The notes under the pieces: model-generated
What the model was told of the DNA's origin: nothing
The model's input: the letters and a program-made list of their open reading frames with translations, nothing else
The model's database searches: none
Position numbers and translations under genes: made by a program
In this document: one piece after another, positions 49,632-58,717 of the stretch
Position numbering within the stretch: position 1 is the stretch's first letter
How the letters are laid out: each line of letters starts with the position of its first letter
Source of the DNA: JACVRW01 sp963811055
Lineage (GTDB): Bacteria > Actinomycetota > Thermoleophilia > Solirubrobacterales > Thermoleophilaceae
Length of the DNA stretch: 64,000 nucleotides
Assembly: GCA_963811055.1 (NCBI GenBank)
Contig: CAWEPQ010000020.1
Location: 1-64,000, forward strand
Reading direction: 5' to 3'

Positions 49632-51494
49632 GTGGGCGTACAGCTTGATGGAGCGCCTGATCACGGTGACGTTCCCGGCCCTGTCCACGGCCCGGGTGCG
49701 CAGCTCGAGGCGAAGCGTGTGGGCGCGCTTGAGGCGCCGCCGGGCGCTCGCCTTCAGCTTCAGGCGCACCGTGATCGCCCCGGCGCGGCCGAGGCGCCCG
49801 CGCACCCGTCCCACCACGCGGGCGGATGTCCAGTGGATCCCGACCCGGCGCGCGGTTCGCACGCCGAGCACCAGGTCCTGGCGCAGGCTGCACGCCTCGG
49901 AGCAACGCGTGCGCACGCGCACGCCGGGACGGAGCTTCAACCGTCCCCGCGGCACCACGACCACGCCGGGCGGCCGCGTGTCCAGGGCCGCGCCGCCGGC
50001 CGGGGTGGGGGCCGGGGCCGTGGGGGTGGTTCCGCCGGGGAGCGGGGGCACGATCGTGCTCGTGCCCGGCGGGCCGGGTGGGTCGCCGCCGAGTGCCCGG
50101 AAGACGTTGAGCCGGCCGCCGGTCACGGTCTTGCCGGCGAGCGAGGGCACAGGGTCGACGCTCGAGAGCAGCAGGGAGCGGATGGCCGTGACGGTGGCGG
50201 TCGGGAAGCGCGCCCACTCCAGCGCCGCGGCGCCACTCACGTGCGGGGTGGCCATCGAGGTGCCGTCGGCGTAGGCCCAGTGGTCGCCGGGAGAGCTGCT
50301 CGTCATGGTGCTGGCGATCTTCACGCCGGGAGCGGCGAGGTCCACGGAGGTGCTGCCGAAGTTCGAGAACCCGGCCAGCTCGTCACGGTTGTTGGTCGCC
50401 GCGACGCAGATCACGTTGGGCAGGTCGTAGGCGCACGGGAACGTCTCCGTCACGTCGTTGTCGTCGCCCACGCCGTCGCCGCCGCCGTTGCCGGCGGCCA
50501 CCACGAAGAGCGTGTCGGACGCTGCCTGCAGCGCGTCGTACTCCGCCTGCGATCCCTGGCTGCCGCCGAGGCTCGCGTTCACGATCTTGAGGCCCTGCTG
50601 GTCCGCGTACGCGTAGGCGGAGATCAGATCGGACACCTGACCGGAGCCGGTGGCGCTGAGCACTCGCAGAGGCACGAGGCCCACGTGCCAGGCCACGCCG
50701 GCCACGCCCACCCCGTCGTTGCCGCGAGCGCCCACCGTGCCGGCCACGTGCGTGCCGTGCCAGTGCTCGTCGTCGGGATTGTTGTCGTCGGCCACCCAGT
50801 CCCAGCCGCGGTAGTCGTCCACGTAGCCGTTGGCGTCGTCGTCGATTCCGTTGGTCTCGCGCCCTGCTCCGGTCTCGCCCGGGTTGGCCCAGATGTTCGG
50901 CGCGAGGTCGGAATGGGAGTTGTCGACCCCGGTGTCGAGGATCCCCACGGTCACGCTCGGATCCCCGGTGGTCACGTCCCACGCCTCCGCGGCGTCGATG
51001 TCCGCGTCCACCGTGCCCTCCACGTTGTCGATGGTCTGTCCGGTGTTGTCGAGTCCCCAGAGCAGGTTGGTGAAGGCGTCGTTCGGGACCACGAAGGCTC
51101 GGCGGGACACGTCGGGCTCCGCGTAGACCACGTCCTCCGAGCGCTCCAGGCGGTCGGCCACCGCCGCAGCCGAACGTCCCGGCTCGGGCTCCACCACCTG
51201 CAGGCCCGGGAGCGGAAGCCGCGCCCCGAAGTCGGCTCCGGCGGCCTCGCGCGCGTCAGCGCGGTCCGAGCGGTCCGCGTCGGGTGCGAACCGGACGATC
51301 ACCCTGGCAGCGGGCGCGGCCTGCGCCTCGCGGGCCACCGCGACCGACGCGAGCAGCGCCAGGACGAGCATGCCGACCACGAGGCGCAGACGGCCCCGCT
51401 CGCGCCGGGGCTCGGGCGGGCGCGCCCTGGTGAACCGCCCGGGCTTGGGCGGGGGTTCGGGCAGCGGGGCGAAGCTGAGGTGTCGGACGACCAT
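49629..51494 (-). CDS. Secreted subtilisin-family serine protease (S8)
   Basis: Exported protease of 621 aa. A Pro-rich cytoplasmic N terminus precedes the signal/anchor helix (LRLVVGMLVLALLASVAVA). Then an I9-like propeptide (VIVRFAPDADRSDRADAREA) and the catalytic domain with Asp in GILDTGVDNSHSDL, His in HWHGTHVAG, oxyanion Asn in VVAAGNGGG and Ser in DGTSMATPHVSG. After a Pro/Thr linker comes a basic beta domain with two Cys (RCSEACSL) and VDRAGNVTVIRRSIKL, like the C-terminal domain of the cupredoxin gene. Probably degrades outside protein for nutrition. Confidence 0.94.
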   Translation of the reverse strand: MVVRHLSFAPLPEPPPKPGRFTRARPPEPRRERGRLRLVVGMLVLALLASVAVAREAQAAPAARVIVRFAPDADRSDRADAREAAGADFGARLPLPGLQVVEPEPGRSAAAVADRLERSEDVVYAEPDVSRRAFVVPNDAFTNLLWGLDNTGQTIDNVEGTVDADIDAAEAWDVTTGDPSVTVGILDTGVDNSHSDLAPNIWANPGETGAGRETNGIDDDANGYVDDYRGWDWVADDNNPDDEHWHGTHVAGTVGARGNDGVGVAGVAWHVGLVPLRVLSATGSGQVSDLISAYAYADQQGLKIVNASLGGSQGSQAEYDALQAASDTLFVVAAGNGGGDGVGDDNDVTETFPCAYDLPNVICVAATNNRDELAGFSNFGSTSVDLAAPGVKIASTMTSSSPGDHWAYADGTSMATPHVSGAAALEWARFPTATVTAIRSLLLSSVDPVPSLAGKTVTGGRLNVFRALGGDPPGPPGTSTIVPPLPGGTTPTAPAPTPAGGAALDTRPPGVVVVPRGRLKLRPGVRVRTRCSEACSLRQDLVLGVRTARRVGIHWTSARVVGRVRGRLGRAGAITVRLKLKASARRRLKRAHTLRLELRTRAVDRAGNVTVIRRSIKLYAH

Positions 51495-51562
51495 CCATTT
51501 CTAGGTGTCGGTCGCTCGGGCGCTCGGCTGGAGGGCCGGGCGCCGTCCTGGACGGGCGGTTT

Positions 51563-52336
51563 TCAGAGGCCCTTGGGATGCGTCACGGCGAACCCGTCCG
51601 AGGACCGCGTCTCGGCGGTCCAGCGAGACCCCGTGCGGGACTGGGCGCTGGTGTCGAAGCGCATCCCCGCCACCACCATGTACACGTGGTCGGCATGGGC
51701 GTAGATCGTGATCCAGCGGCCCGGGCCCTTCTCTCCCCAGCGGGCGAAGTCGCCGGACACGAGCGCGCCGCCGAGCAGGTCGCCGCCGTGGAGGGCGTAG
51801 GACACGGAGCCGGAGCAGTCGTAGCCCTCGTCGCGCCACTGGCCGTGCCCGCCGCCCCACTTGTACGGGGCGATGGCGATCTCGTTGCCCGCGGCGATCA
51901 CGCTCTTCACCACGCGCGGTGCCGACGCCGGTGGCACGGCGAAGCCCTCGCTCGTGACCTGCCCCTTGGCGCCCGGCTTGACCTTCGTCACGGGCGGGGG
52001 AGCGGTGTAGACGGCGCCTCCGCCGGTGGCGGGCTCGGCCACCGCACGGCGTATGGCGCGCTGCTCGCGCGGAGTCGCGACCCCGTTGGCGCGAAGCTCG
52101 AGCTCGGACTCGGTGGCCTTGAGCGCCCTGGCGGTGCGCGGGCCGAAGGCTCCGTCCTGGCTGGTCCGGTGGCCCGCCTCGGTCAGGTAGCGCTGGAGGG
52201 CCCTCACGTCGCCGCCGCGCTTGCCGGAAGTGAGCGTGCGCGAGCCGTAGCGCGCGGCGTCGGCGCTTGAAGGAAGTGCTGCGGCAACCGCGAAAGCAGT
52301 CAAAAGCAGCAGCAGTGTCTTGACACGGCTGGGCAT
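51563..52336 (-). CDS. Secreted peptidoglycan-binding NlpC/P60-like hydrolase
   Basis: Cell-wall hydrolase of 257 aa: signal peptide (VKTLLLLLTAFAVAAALP), a PG_binding_1 domain (LTSGKRGGDVRALQRYLTEA, DGAFGPRTARALKA), a linker, and a papain-like domain with Cys in GYDCSGSVSYALHGG and His in HADHVYMVVAG. It should cut peptide stems of peptidoglycan. The position of the third residue is unclear. Start ATG 52336 gives a normal signal peptide; an ATG 63 bases upstream would add a non-typical segment. Lies 68 bp upstream of the subtilase on the same strand. Confidence 0.85.
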   Translation of the reverse strand: MPSRVKTLLLLLTAFAVAAALPSSADAARYGSRTLTSGKRGGDVRALQRYLTEAGHRTSQDGAFGPRTARALKATESELELRANGVATPREQRAIRRAVAEPATGGGAVYTAPPPVTKVKPGAKGQVTSEGFAVPPASAPRVVKSVIAAGNEIAIAPYKWGGGHGQWRDEGYDCSGSVSYALHGGDLLGGALVSGDFARWGEKGPGRWITIYAHADHVYMVVAGMRFDTSAQSRTGSRWTAETRSSDGFAVTHPKGL

Positions 52337-52491
52337 GGCGGCAATGCGCGTTCCCACACCGGACGCCATCCATGGCGGGGCGGAGAACGAGCCGGACAAG
52401 GTAGGCGGCCGCCCGGTCTCCTGTCCAGCGGCGGGAGCGTTCTTGCAGGCCGCCGCGCGGCAACCTCCCGCTGACGACTCCGGTCGTGGCT

Positions 52492-52497
52492 AGTCTC
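52492..52497 (+). promoter_or_regulatory. Putative -10 box TAGTCT (leaderless start at 52506)
   Basis: TAGTCT ends 8 bases before the GTG of the SNF2 gene; no Shine-Dalgarno. Confidence 0.4.
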
Positions 52498-52505
52498 GTA
52501 AGTTC

Positions 52506-54731
52506 GTGTCTGAGTCGATTCCGAACGAGCTGGGGCCGCAGAAGGGCACCGTCTGGCTACTCGCGGACAACCCCAGGGACCCGGAGATCGTGTTCGAGTT
52601 CCCGTTCGACGAGGAGCTCAACGAGGCCGTGCGCAAGCTGCCGGGCCGCTGGTTCAACTGGCGGCGCAAGCACTGGCGCGTGCCCGCCGATCCTCGCCTC
52701 GCCAAGCAGGTGGCCGAGGTGCTCGAGACCTTCCCACGGCTCGAGCCCACGCCCGAGGTGCTCGACTGGCTGAGCGACTCGGACCGCTGGCGGGCGCTCG
52801 TGTTCGTCGGCGCCTGGGAGGGCGCGGGCGCGTTCGTGCTGCACACCATCTCCGGCGACCCGCCCGAGGAGATGACGAGCGCCAGCGCGGGCGGTCGCGA
52901 GGGCCGGCTGGTAGTGCCGTTCGACAGCCCGGGGGCGGCGCTGATCTCGGAGCTCGAGGGAGCGCAGCTCGACGACCTCGCGCGTGCGAGCGCGCGTGAG
53001 CTCGAGCTCGGCCAGGCTCCCCGCGCGGCGGAGCTGTCGCTCGAGATCGGCGACGACGGCGAGCCCGAGCTGACGCTCTACAGCGGCTGGGACCAGGAGC
53101 CGGCGGACGACTTCCGGAAGCTCCCGGAGGCGCGCGCGGTGCCCAGGTCCGGCCGCTTCTTCGCCCGCGACGCGCTCTGGGGCGTCGCCGTGCCGGGCGA
53201 CCCGGCGCTGGCGCGGGAGATCTCCACCTTCATCGAGGAGCATCCCCAGGTCCACGTGGAGGGGCGCGCCGGCGAGCTGCTCGACGAACTGCTGAGTGAG
53301 CACGAGCGCGCGTCCGAGACGGTCGCGCTCTCGTATGCCGAGGACGCCGAGCTGACGCTCGAGCTGGGCGGCGAGCTGCACCCGTTCCAGCGCGCCGGTG
53401 TTCGCTACGCGCTGCAGCGGCGCCGCACGTTCATCGCCGACGAGCAGGGCCTCGGCAAGACGGTGCAGGCGCTCGCGACGCTGGAGGCCGACAACGCGTT
53501 TCCCGCCGTCGTCGTCTGCCCCGCGAGCATGAAGCTGATGTGGGAGCGCGAGAGCCTCCACTGGCTCCCGGGGCGCAGCGTGGCGGTGCTCGACGGCCGC
53601 GGCGAGGCCGCCTGGACGGAGGAGGTCAAGAGCGCCGAGATCGTCGTTCTCAACTACGACATCCTCGACGCCCACTCCGAGCGGCTGGCCAGGCGCGGAG
53701 GCCGCGCGCTGGTGCTCGACGAGTCGCACTACGTGAAGAACCCGCGAGCGCGCCGCACCAAGGCCGCCCTTGCCCTCGTCTCGGCGCTGCCGGACGACGC
53801 GCTCCGCCTGGCGCTGACCGGCACGCCGATCCTCAATCGTCCCGACGAGCTCGTGGCCCAGCTGCGGGTGCTCGGCCGGCTGCGGGACTTCGGCAGCGGC
53901 GCGCGGCTCGCGCGGCGCTTCCGGGCGGCGGGAAGCGACGACCGCCTCCACTGGAACCTGCGCGCCCACTGCTACGTGCGGCGGACAAAGCAGCAGGTGC
54001 TGCCCCAGCTTCCGGCCAAGCGCCACGACACGGTGCCGGTCTCGCTCGTCAACGAGCACGAGTACCGGCTGGCGGAGACCGACGTGATCGCCTGGCTCCA
54101 GTCGCTGCCGCTCGACCTCAGCACGATCGACGCCAAGGTGGCGGCGGCGCTGCGGGCCGAGCAGCTGGTGCGGCTCAACAACCTGCGCCAGCTGGCTGCG
54201 CAGGGCAAGCTGCCGGCGGCCCTGGGGTGGATCGGGGACTTCCTCGCGTCCGGCGAGCCGCTGGTGGTGTTCGCGGAGCACGTGGCCATGCAGAAGGCGG
54301 TGCTCGAGCGTTTCCCCGACGCGGCGCGGATCCTCGGCGCGGACTCCACGCGTGCCCGCCAGGCCGCGGTGGACGCGTTCCAGCGCGAGGACGGGCCACA
54401 GCTGATCGTCTGCTCGATGAAGGCGGCCTCGCAGGGGCTCACGCTCACCCGCGCGTCGAACGTGGCGTTCCTCGAGCTCGACTGGACGCCGGCGCGCCAC
54501 GACCAGGCCGAGGACCGGCTGCACCGGATCGGCCAGGACGAGGCGGTCACCGCCTACTACCTGCTGGCGCCGGACACCATCGACGAGACGATGGCCGAGC
54601 TCCTCCAGCGCAAGCGCAGCCTGATCAGCGCGGTGACCGACGGCAAGGTGCACGACGAGGAGCGCCTCGTGGCCGCCGTGGTGCGCGAGCTCCGGGCCCG
54701 CCCGGTGCGGCACCTCCGCGTCGTGGCCTGA
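52506..54731 (+). CDS. SNF2-family DNA translocase (SMARCAL1/RapA-like)
   Basis: Superfamily 2 ATPase of 741 aa. The first 270 residues are poorly conserved, with a HARP-like piece (FNWRRKHWRVPADPRLAKQV) as in annealing helicases. ATPase motifs: Q-region GGELHPFQRAGVRYAL, Walker A ADEQGLGKTVQALA (about residue 315), DESH box LDESHYVKN (about 405), LTGTPILNRP, then the second RecA domain with VFAEHVAMQKAV, SMKAASQGLTLTRASNVAFL and DQAEDRLHRIGQ. Such proteins remodel DNA-protein complexes or stalled forks. It is monocistronic here, with no methylase, nuclease or phage-defence partner next to it. Confidence 0.93.
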   Translation: MSESIPNELGPQKGTVWLLADNPRDPEIVFEFPFDEELNEAVRKLPGRWFNWRRKHWRVPADPRLAKQVAEVLETFPRLEPTPEVLDWLSDSDRWRALVFVGAWEGAGAFVLHTISGDPPEEMTSASAGGREGRLVVPFDSPGAALISELEGAQLDDLARASARELELGQAPRAAELSLEIGDDGEPELTLYSGWDQEPADDFRKLPEARAVPRSGRFFARDALWGVAVPGDPALAREISTFIEEHPQVHVEGRAGELLDELLSEHERASETVALSYAEDAELTLELGGELHPFQRAGVRYALQRRRTFIADEQGLGKTVQALATLEADNAFPAVVVCPASMKLMWERESLHWLPGRSVAVLDGRGEAAWTEEVKSAEIVVLNYDILDAHSERLARRGGRALVLDESHYVKNPRARRTKAALALVSALPDDALRLALTGTPILNRPDELVAQLRVLGRLRDFGSGARLARRFRAAGSDDRLHWNLRAHCYVRRTKQQVLPQLPAKRHDTVPVSLVNEHEYRLAETDVIAWLQSLPLDLSTIDAKVAAALRAEQLVRLNNLRQLAAQGKLPAALGWIGDFLASGEPLVVFAEHVAMQKAVLERFPDAARILGADSTRARQAAVDAFQREDGPQLIVCSMKAASQGLTLTRASNVAFLELDWTPARHDQAEDRLHRIGQDEAVTAYYLLAPDTIDETMAELLQRKRSLISAVTDGKVHDEERLVAAVVRELRARPVRHLRVVA

Positions 54732-54735
54732 AGCC

Positions 54736-55785
54736 TCAGCGCACCAGCCGGAGCGTCCAGCGCACCGCCAGCGGGGCGAGCAGCACCATCGCGAGCACGC
54801 GCAGGCTCTGCACGGCCACGATGAAGGTGGTGTTGGCGCCCGCTCCGAAGGCCACGGCCAGGACGGCGTAGAGGCCACCCGGGGTCGTGGCCAAATAGCT
54901 GTCCAGGAGCGATGCGGACGTGGTGGCATCGAGGAGGAGGGCCAGGCCGAAGCAGACGGCCAGCAGGCCGCCGAGCGCCAGGAGCACCGGGCCGGTGAGC
55001 CGGCCGAGCAGCCGGACCGTTTCCGGGGTGAAGCGCAGCCCAACCTGGAGACCGATCACGGCGAACGCCGCCTGGCTGAGCAGATCGGGGACCGCGAAGT
55101 CGTCGGCGAGCCCTCCGAGCACGACCACGCCTGTGAGGATCATCGGGCCGAGCAGCACGCCCGCGGTGACCTTCGCGCGCGCCGCCAGCAGGGCCCCCGC
55201 TCCCGCGAGCGCCAGCGCCAGCACCCAGTCGAGCGGCTCCCCGAGCGTCGAGGCGCTCGGCAGGGCCGCCGCCGTGCCCGCGTGGTCACCGCCGAAGAAC
55301 AGAGCGATCACGAGCGGGGTCGTGACCACGACCACCAGCACGCGCAGGTACTGCATGAAGGCCACGAGCCGGTCGTCCGCCCCGAGCTCGCCGGACATCC
55401 CGACGATGCCGGACGCGCCACCCGCGATCAGGCCGAGCGCGGCGGTGGGGGCGTCGAGCGGGGTGGTGCGGGCCAGCGCCGCGCCCGCGAGGAGGCTGGC
55501 CGCGAGCGTGGCGAAGGACACCAGCGCCACCGGGAGCCACGAGTCGGCCAGCGCGCGCAGCGCGTCGCTCTGCAGGTAGGCGCCGAGGGTCACGCCGGCG
55601 ATCGCCTGGCTGGAGCGAAAAGCCGGCGGCGCCACGTCCACGCGCCCGGGTCGCGTCAGGGCGATCGCCAGCCCGAGCATCATCGCGGCGAACAGGTAGG
55701 ACGAGGGCAGCCCGGCGCGGTCGAGCGCAAGTCCGCCGGCGAGCACGCCGGCAGCGATCCCGAGCCACACCACCGGACGCCTCAC
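54736..55785 (-). CDS. AbrB-family (ammonia-monooxygenase-like) membrane protein
   Basis: Integral membrane protein of 349 aa with about ten helices in two similar halves, family AbrB/PF05145. Repeat marks: GLIAGGASGIVGMSGELGAD in the first half and YLATTPGGLYAVLAVAFGAG in the second, each a Gly-rich loop following helix. Despite the old name it is not an ammonia monooxygenase; transport is likely and the cargo unknown. GTG 55785 overlaps the DUF488 stop (GTGA), so it is co-translated with that gene. Its stop is 4 bp from the convergent SNF2 gene. Confidence 0.88.
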   Translation of the reverse strand: MRRPVVWLGIAAGVLAGGLALDRAGLPSSYLFAAMMLGLAIALTRPGRVDVAPPAFRSSQAIAGVTLGAYLQSDALRALADSWLPVALVSFATLAASLLAGAALARTTPLDAPTAALGLIAGGASGIVGMSGELGADDRLVAFMQYLRVLVVVVTTPLVIALFFGGDHAGTAAALPSASTLGEPLDWVLALALAGAGALLAARAKVTAGVLLGPMILTGVVVLGGLADDFAVPDLLSQAAFAVIGLQVGLRFTPETVRLLGRLTGPVLLALGGLLAVCFGLALLLDATTSASLLDSYLATTPGGLYAVLAVAFGAGANTTFIVAVQSLRVLAMVLLAPLAVRWTLRLVR

Positions 55786-56285
55786 GGCAGGAGGTGCACG
55801 ATTTCCACGCCGTGGCGTTCTGCCAGCCGCTCGGCCACCAGCGAGCGGTGGCATGCCTCCGGGTCGCGCTCTACGCACAACAGCGCCGCCGCTCCCGCCT
55901 CGGGCAGCTCGGCCACAAGCGGGTCGAGGTCAGCCCGGTCAAGGATCTCGTGTGTGTAGCGCTCGACATAGGCCGGAGCCAGCGCCGTGCGTGAGCGCTT
56001 GCCCACTCCGAGCCGGTCGTCCTCGGCGTACTGCAGCCGGCGCAGCTCGGTCGTCGGGGCCAGCTCCTTGTGGTGGCGGTACTCGATGCCTGCCTCCGCC
56101 AGCGCCTGCTGGAGGCGAGCAGAGTTGGCCCAGGCGTACTCGGGCCCGCGCACGCCGCGGCGCTGGCGGACGTCGAGCAGGATCCGAACGTCGGCGCGCT
56201 TCAGCGCCGCGAGGAAGGCCGCGGCGGTGAAGCCATAGACCCCGATCGTGGCAAGGGGGTTTGGGGAGTTATCGATGTATGCCAA
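55782..56285 (-). CDS. DUF488 family protein
   Basis: Soluble protein of about 167 aa. DUF488 core: ATIGVYGFTAAAFLAALKRA, ILLDVRQRRGVRGPEYAWAN, IEYRHHKELAPTTELRR, and the end AALLCVERDPEACHRSLVAE with the conserved Cys and CHR motif. Its function is unknown; a nucleic-acid or metal-related role has been guessed for the family. The start is probably TTG 56285; no ATG or GTG fits. It lies 26 bp after the MMPL stop and overlaps the transporter gene after it, so MMPL, DUF488 and AbrB-like protein form one operon. Confidence 0.85.
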   Translation of the reverse strand: MAYIDNSPNPLATIGVYGFTAAAFLAALKRADVRILLDVRQRRGVRGPEYAWANSARLQQALAEAGIEYRHHKELAPTTELRRLQYAEDDRLGVGKRSRTALAPAYVERYTHEILDRADLDPLVAELPEAGAAALLCVERDPEACHRSLVAERLAERHGVEIVHLLP

Positions 56286-56311
56286 CGGCAACCCCCCACA
56301 CCCCTCGCGGG

Positions 56312-58702
56312 TCAGGCGTTGGCCGGCGGCGCGGCGGCCTGCTTGGCCTCCAGCGCCTCGAAGTAGCCCTCGCCCTCGACGCTGATCCTCGGCAGCACGC
56401 GATCCACGGGCTTGGGGAGCCACCAGGCCGCCCGGCCCATCAGCGCCATCACCGCCGGCACGAACAGGCAGCGCACGATCGTGGCGTCGATCGCGATCGC
56501 GACCGACAGGCCCACCCCGAACTGCTTGATGATCGCGTCGTCGGTGAGGATGAAGCTCGAGAACACGCAGACCATGATCAGGGCGGCCGAGGTGATCACC
56601 CTGCCCGTGGAGGCCAGGCCGTCGATCACCGCCTGCTTCGGGTCGTCGGACGCCTTGAAGTGCTCCTGGATCTGTGTGAGCAGGAACACCTCGTAGTCCA
56701 TCGAGAGTCCGAACAGGATCGCGAACATCAGCAGCGGCACGTAGCTCACGATCGGCGTGGGGCCCTCGAGCCCGATCAGCGTCGCGCCGTGGCCCTCCTG
56801 GAACACGAACGTGACCACCCCGTACGCCGCCGCCACCGAGAGAAGGTTGGCGACGGCAGCCTTGACGGGCAGCAGCAGCGAGCGGAAGGCCAGTAGGAGC
56901 ACGAGGCAGCTGAGCCCCACGACGATGGCGATCATCTGTGGGAGCTTGTCGGCGATCCTGTCCGCGAGGTCGATGTAACCAGCGGTCTGGCCGCCCACGA
57001 ACGCGGTCACGCCCTTACCCTTCGTCGCGCTCGGGATCACGTCTGAGCGCAGGTGCTTGATGAGGTCCTCGGTCTTGGGATCGGACGGAGCCGTTGTGGG
57101 CACGGCGGTGAAAACCCCCGCCGTGCCGGCCTTGTCGAGGGTCGCCGGAGACACCGATTTCACGCCCGCCGTCTTCTTGATCGCGTTCTCGAGGTCGGTG
57201 AGCCGCGTGTCGGTGGACGGTGAGGACGCGAGCTTCTTCTGCTGGTCGAGCTTGCTCTGTTGGCTCGCCGTCTGCTGCTGCACCTGCTGCTGGGCCTGCG
57301 ACTGAGGGACTCCCTCCGCCTCCAGCTGCTCTTCCTGCTGTTGCTGCTGGTCCTTGAGCTGCTGCTCCTGCTGGTTGACCTGGTTGAGCTGCTTCTGGTC
57401 CGGCTTGGCGGCCGGGTCGAGGTTCACGCCGATGAGCAGCGGTGCGTTCGCGCCAACGCCGAACCCCTTGGTGATCCCATCGTAGGCCTGGCGTGCGGTG
57501 GTGCTCTCGGGGAGCTCGCCGGCGTCAGACGATCCGAGCTCCAGGTTGAGCACAGGGGCCGCGAGCACGCCGAGGATCACGACGGCGACGATCGCCGAGC
57601 GCCAGGGGCGCGCCGCCACACCGCGCGCCCAGCGGGCCCACCCGTGGGGCTGGTGATCGTCCGGATGGGTGCGGCCCAGCTTCACCCGCAGCGAGTTGAT
57701 GCGGTAGTCGAGCGCACCGAGCAGCGCGGGAAGGAGCGTGGTGGCGGCGAGCACCGCGACGACCACGGACACGGCGGCGCAGTAGCCCATCGTGCCCACG
57801 AGCGGGATGCCTGACAGGAGCAGCGACACCAGCGCGATCACCACGGTGCCGCCGGCGAAGACCACCGCGCCACCTGCGGTGGCGGTGGCACGCGCGATCG
57901 ACTCGCGGATGTCCATCCCGTCCTTGAGTTGCAGCTTGTGGCGCGTGACGATGAAGAGCGCGTAGTCGATCCCGACGCCGAGCCCGATCATCGTCGCGAG
58001 CGTGGAGGAGACGTCGGGCACCTCCGCTACGTGGCCGAGCAGGCGGATGATCGACAGCGAGGCGACGAGGCCGAAGATGGCGGTGACGATCGGCAGGACC
58101 ATGGCCGTGACGGTGCCGAACGCGAACAGCAGGATGATCACGGCCGCGGCGATGCCGATCGCCTCGCTGTTGCCCTCGTCGGCCTTCGACACCGCGTTTC
58201 CGAGATAGCCGCCGGCGGACACATCGAGGCCTGCCTCCTTCGCCGGGTCGGCCGCGTCGATGATCGTCTCGGCGTCGTCCTTCGTGAGGTCGCTCGGGCC
58301 CTCGTCGAGGGTCACGGAGATGTAGCCGATCGTCTTGTCCTTGCTCAGGGCTCCCGCGCCCTCGCTGCCGAGCGGGCTCACTACCCGGATCACGTGGTCG
58401 GCCTTCTTGAGCGAGTCCACTGCGCTGTCGACGGCCTTCTTGTTCTTCGAGTCGGTGAGCTTCCCGCTCGTGGACTCGAGCACTATGGGGTTGGTGCCGT
58501 AGGCCTGCTTCGGCAGGTCCGTGGCGAGAAGGTCCTGAGCGCGCTTGGAGTCCGTGCCCGGAAGCGAGAGGTTGTCGCTGTTCTGCTCCCCGGCGGCCGC
58601 GGCAATGAGGACGAGCGCCAGCGCCGCGAGGATCCACGCGCCTACAACGGGCCAGTGATGACGGCTACAGACCCGGCCGATCCGGTACAACGGGCCAGTC
58701 AT
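56312..58702 (-). CDS. MMPL-family RND transporter with Gln-rich coiled-coil loop
   Basis: Membrane exporter of 796 aa with the 12-helix MMPL plan: helix 1 WPVVGAWILAALALVLIAAA, conserved MIGLGVGIDYALFIVTRHK and LFGLSMDYEVFLLTQIQEHF with the Asp-Tyr pairs of the proton path. The second outer loop, around residues 425-500, carries an insertion dominated by Gln and charged residues (QLNQVNQQEQQLKDQQQQQE ... QQQVQQQTASQQSKLDQQKK), surely a coiled coil projecting outward. The other MMPL protein of this window lacks it. Cargo unknown; lipid or drug export expected. First gene of an operon with DUF488 and the AbrB-type protein. Confidence 0.93.
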   Translation of the reverse strand: MTGPLYRIGRVCSRHHWPVVGAWILAALALVLIAAAAGEQNSDNLSLPGTDSKRAQDLLATDLPKQAYGTNPIVLESTSGKLTDSKNKKAVDSAVDSLKKADHVIRVVSPLGSEGAGALSKDKTIGYISVTLDEGPSDLTKDDAETIIDAADPAKEAGLDVSAGGYLGNAVSKADEGNSEAIGIAAAVIILLFAFGTVTAMVLPIVTAIFGLVASLSIIRLLGHVAEVPDVSSTLATMIGLGVGIDYALFIVTRHKLQLKDGMDIRESIARATATAGGAVVFAGGTVVIALVSLLLSGIPLVGTMGYCAAVSVVVAVLAATTLLPALLGALDYRINSLRVKLGRTHPDDHQPHGWARWARGVAARPWRSAIVAVVILGVLAAPVLNLELGSSDAGELPESTTARQAYDGITKGFGVGANAPLLIGVNLDPAAKPDQKQLNQVNQQEQQLKDQQQQQEEQLEAEGVPQSQAQQQVQQQTASQQSKLDQQKKLASSPSTDTRLTDLENAIKKTAGVKSVSPATLDKAGTAGVFTAVPTTAPSDPKTEDLIKHLRSDVIPSATKGKGVTAFVGGQTAGYIDLADRIADKLPQMIAIVVGLSCLVLLLAFRSLLLPVKAAVANLLSVAAAYGVVTFVFQEGHGATLIGLEGPTPIVSYVPLLMFAILFGLSMDYEVFLLTQIQEHFKASDDPKQAVIDGLASTGRVITSAALIMVCVFSSFILTDDAIIKQFGVGLSVAIAIDATIVRCLFVPAVMALMGRAAWWLPKPVDRVLPRISVEGEGYFEALEAKQAAAPPANA

Positions 58703-58717
58703 GCGAGGCGCGGAACC

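Noticed and set aside
52506..54731. SNF2 protein as part of a phage-defence system
   Set aside because: No methylase, nuclease, PLD or other defence gene is adjacent; neighbours are a cell-wall hydrolase and a transporter.
52557..55043. Open frame of about 828 codons on the minus strand opposite the SNF2 gene
   Set aside because: Low-complexity shadow; the plus strand carries all helicase motifs in order.
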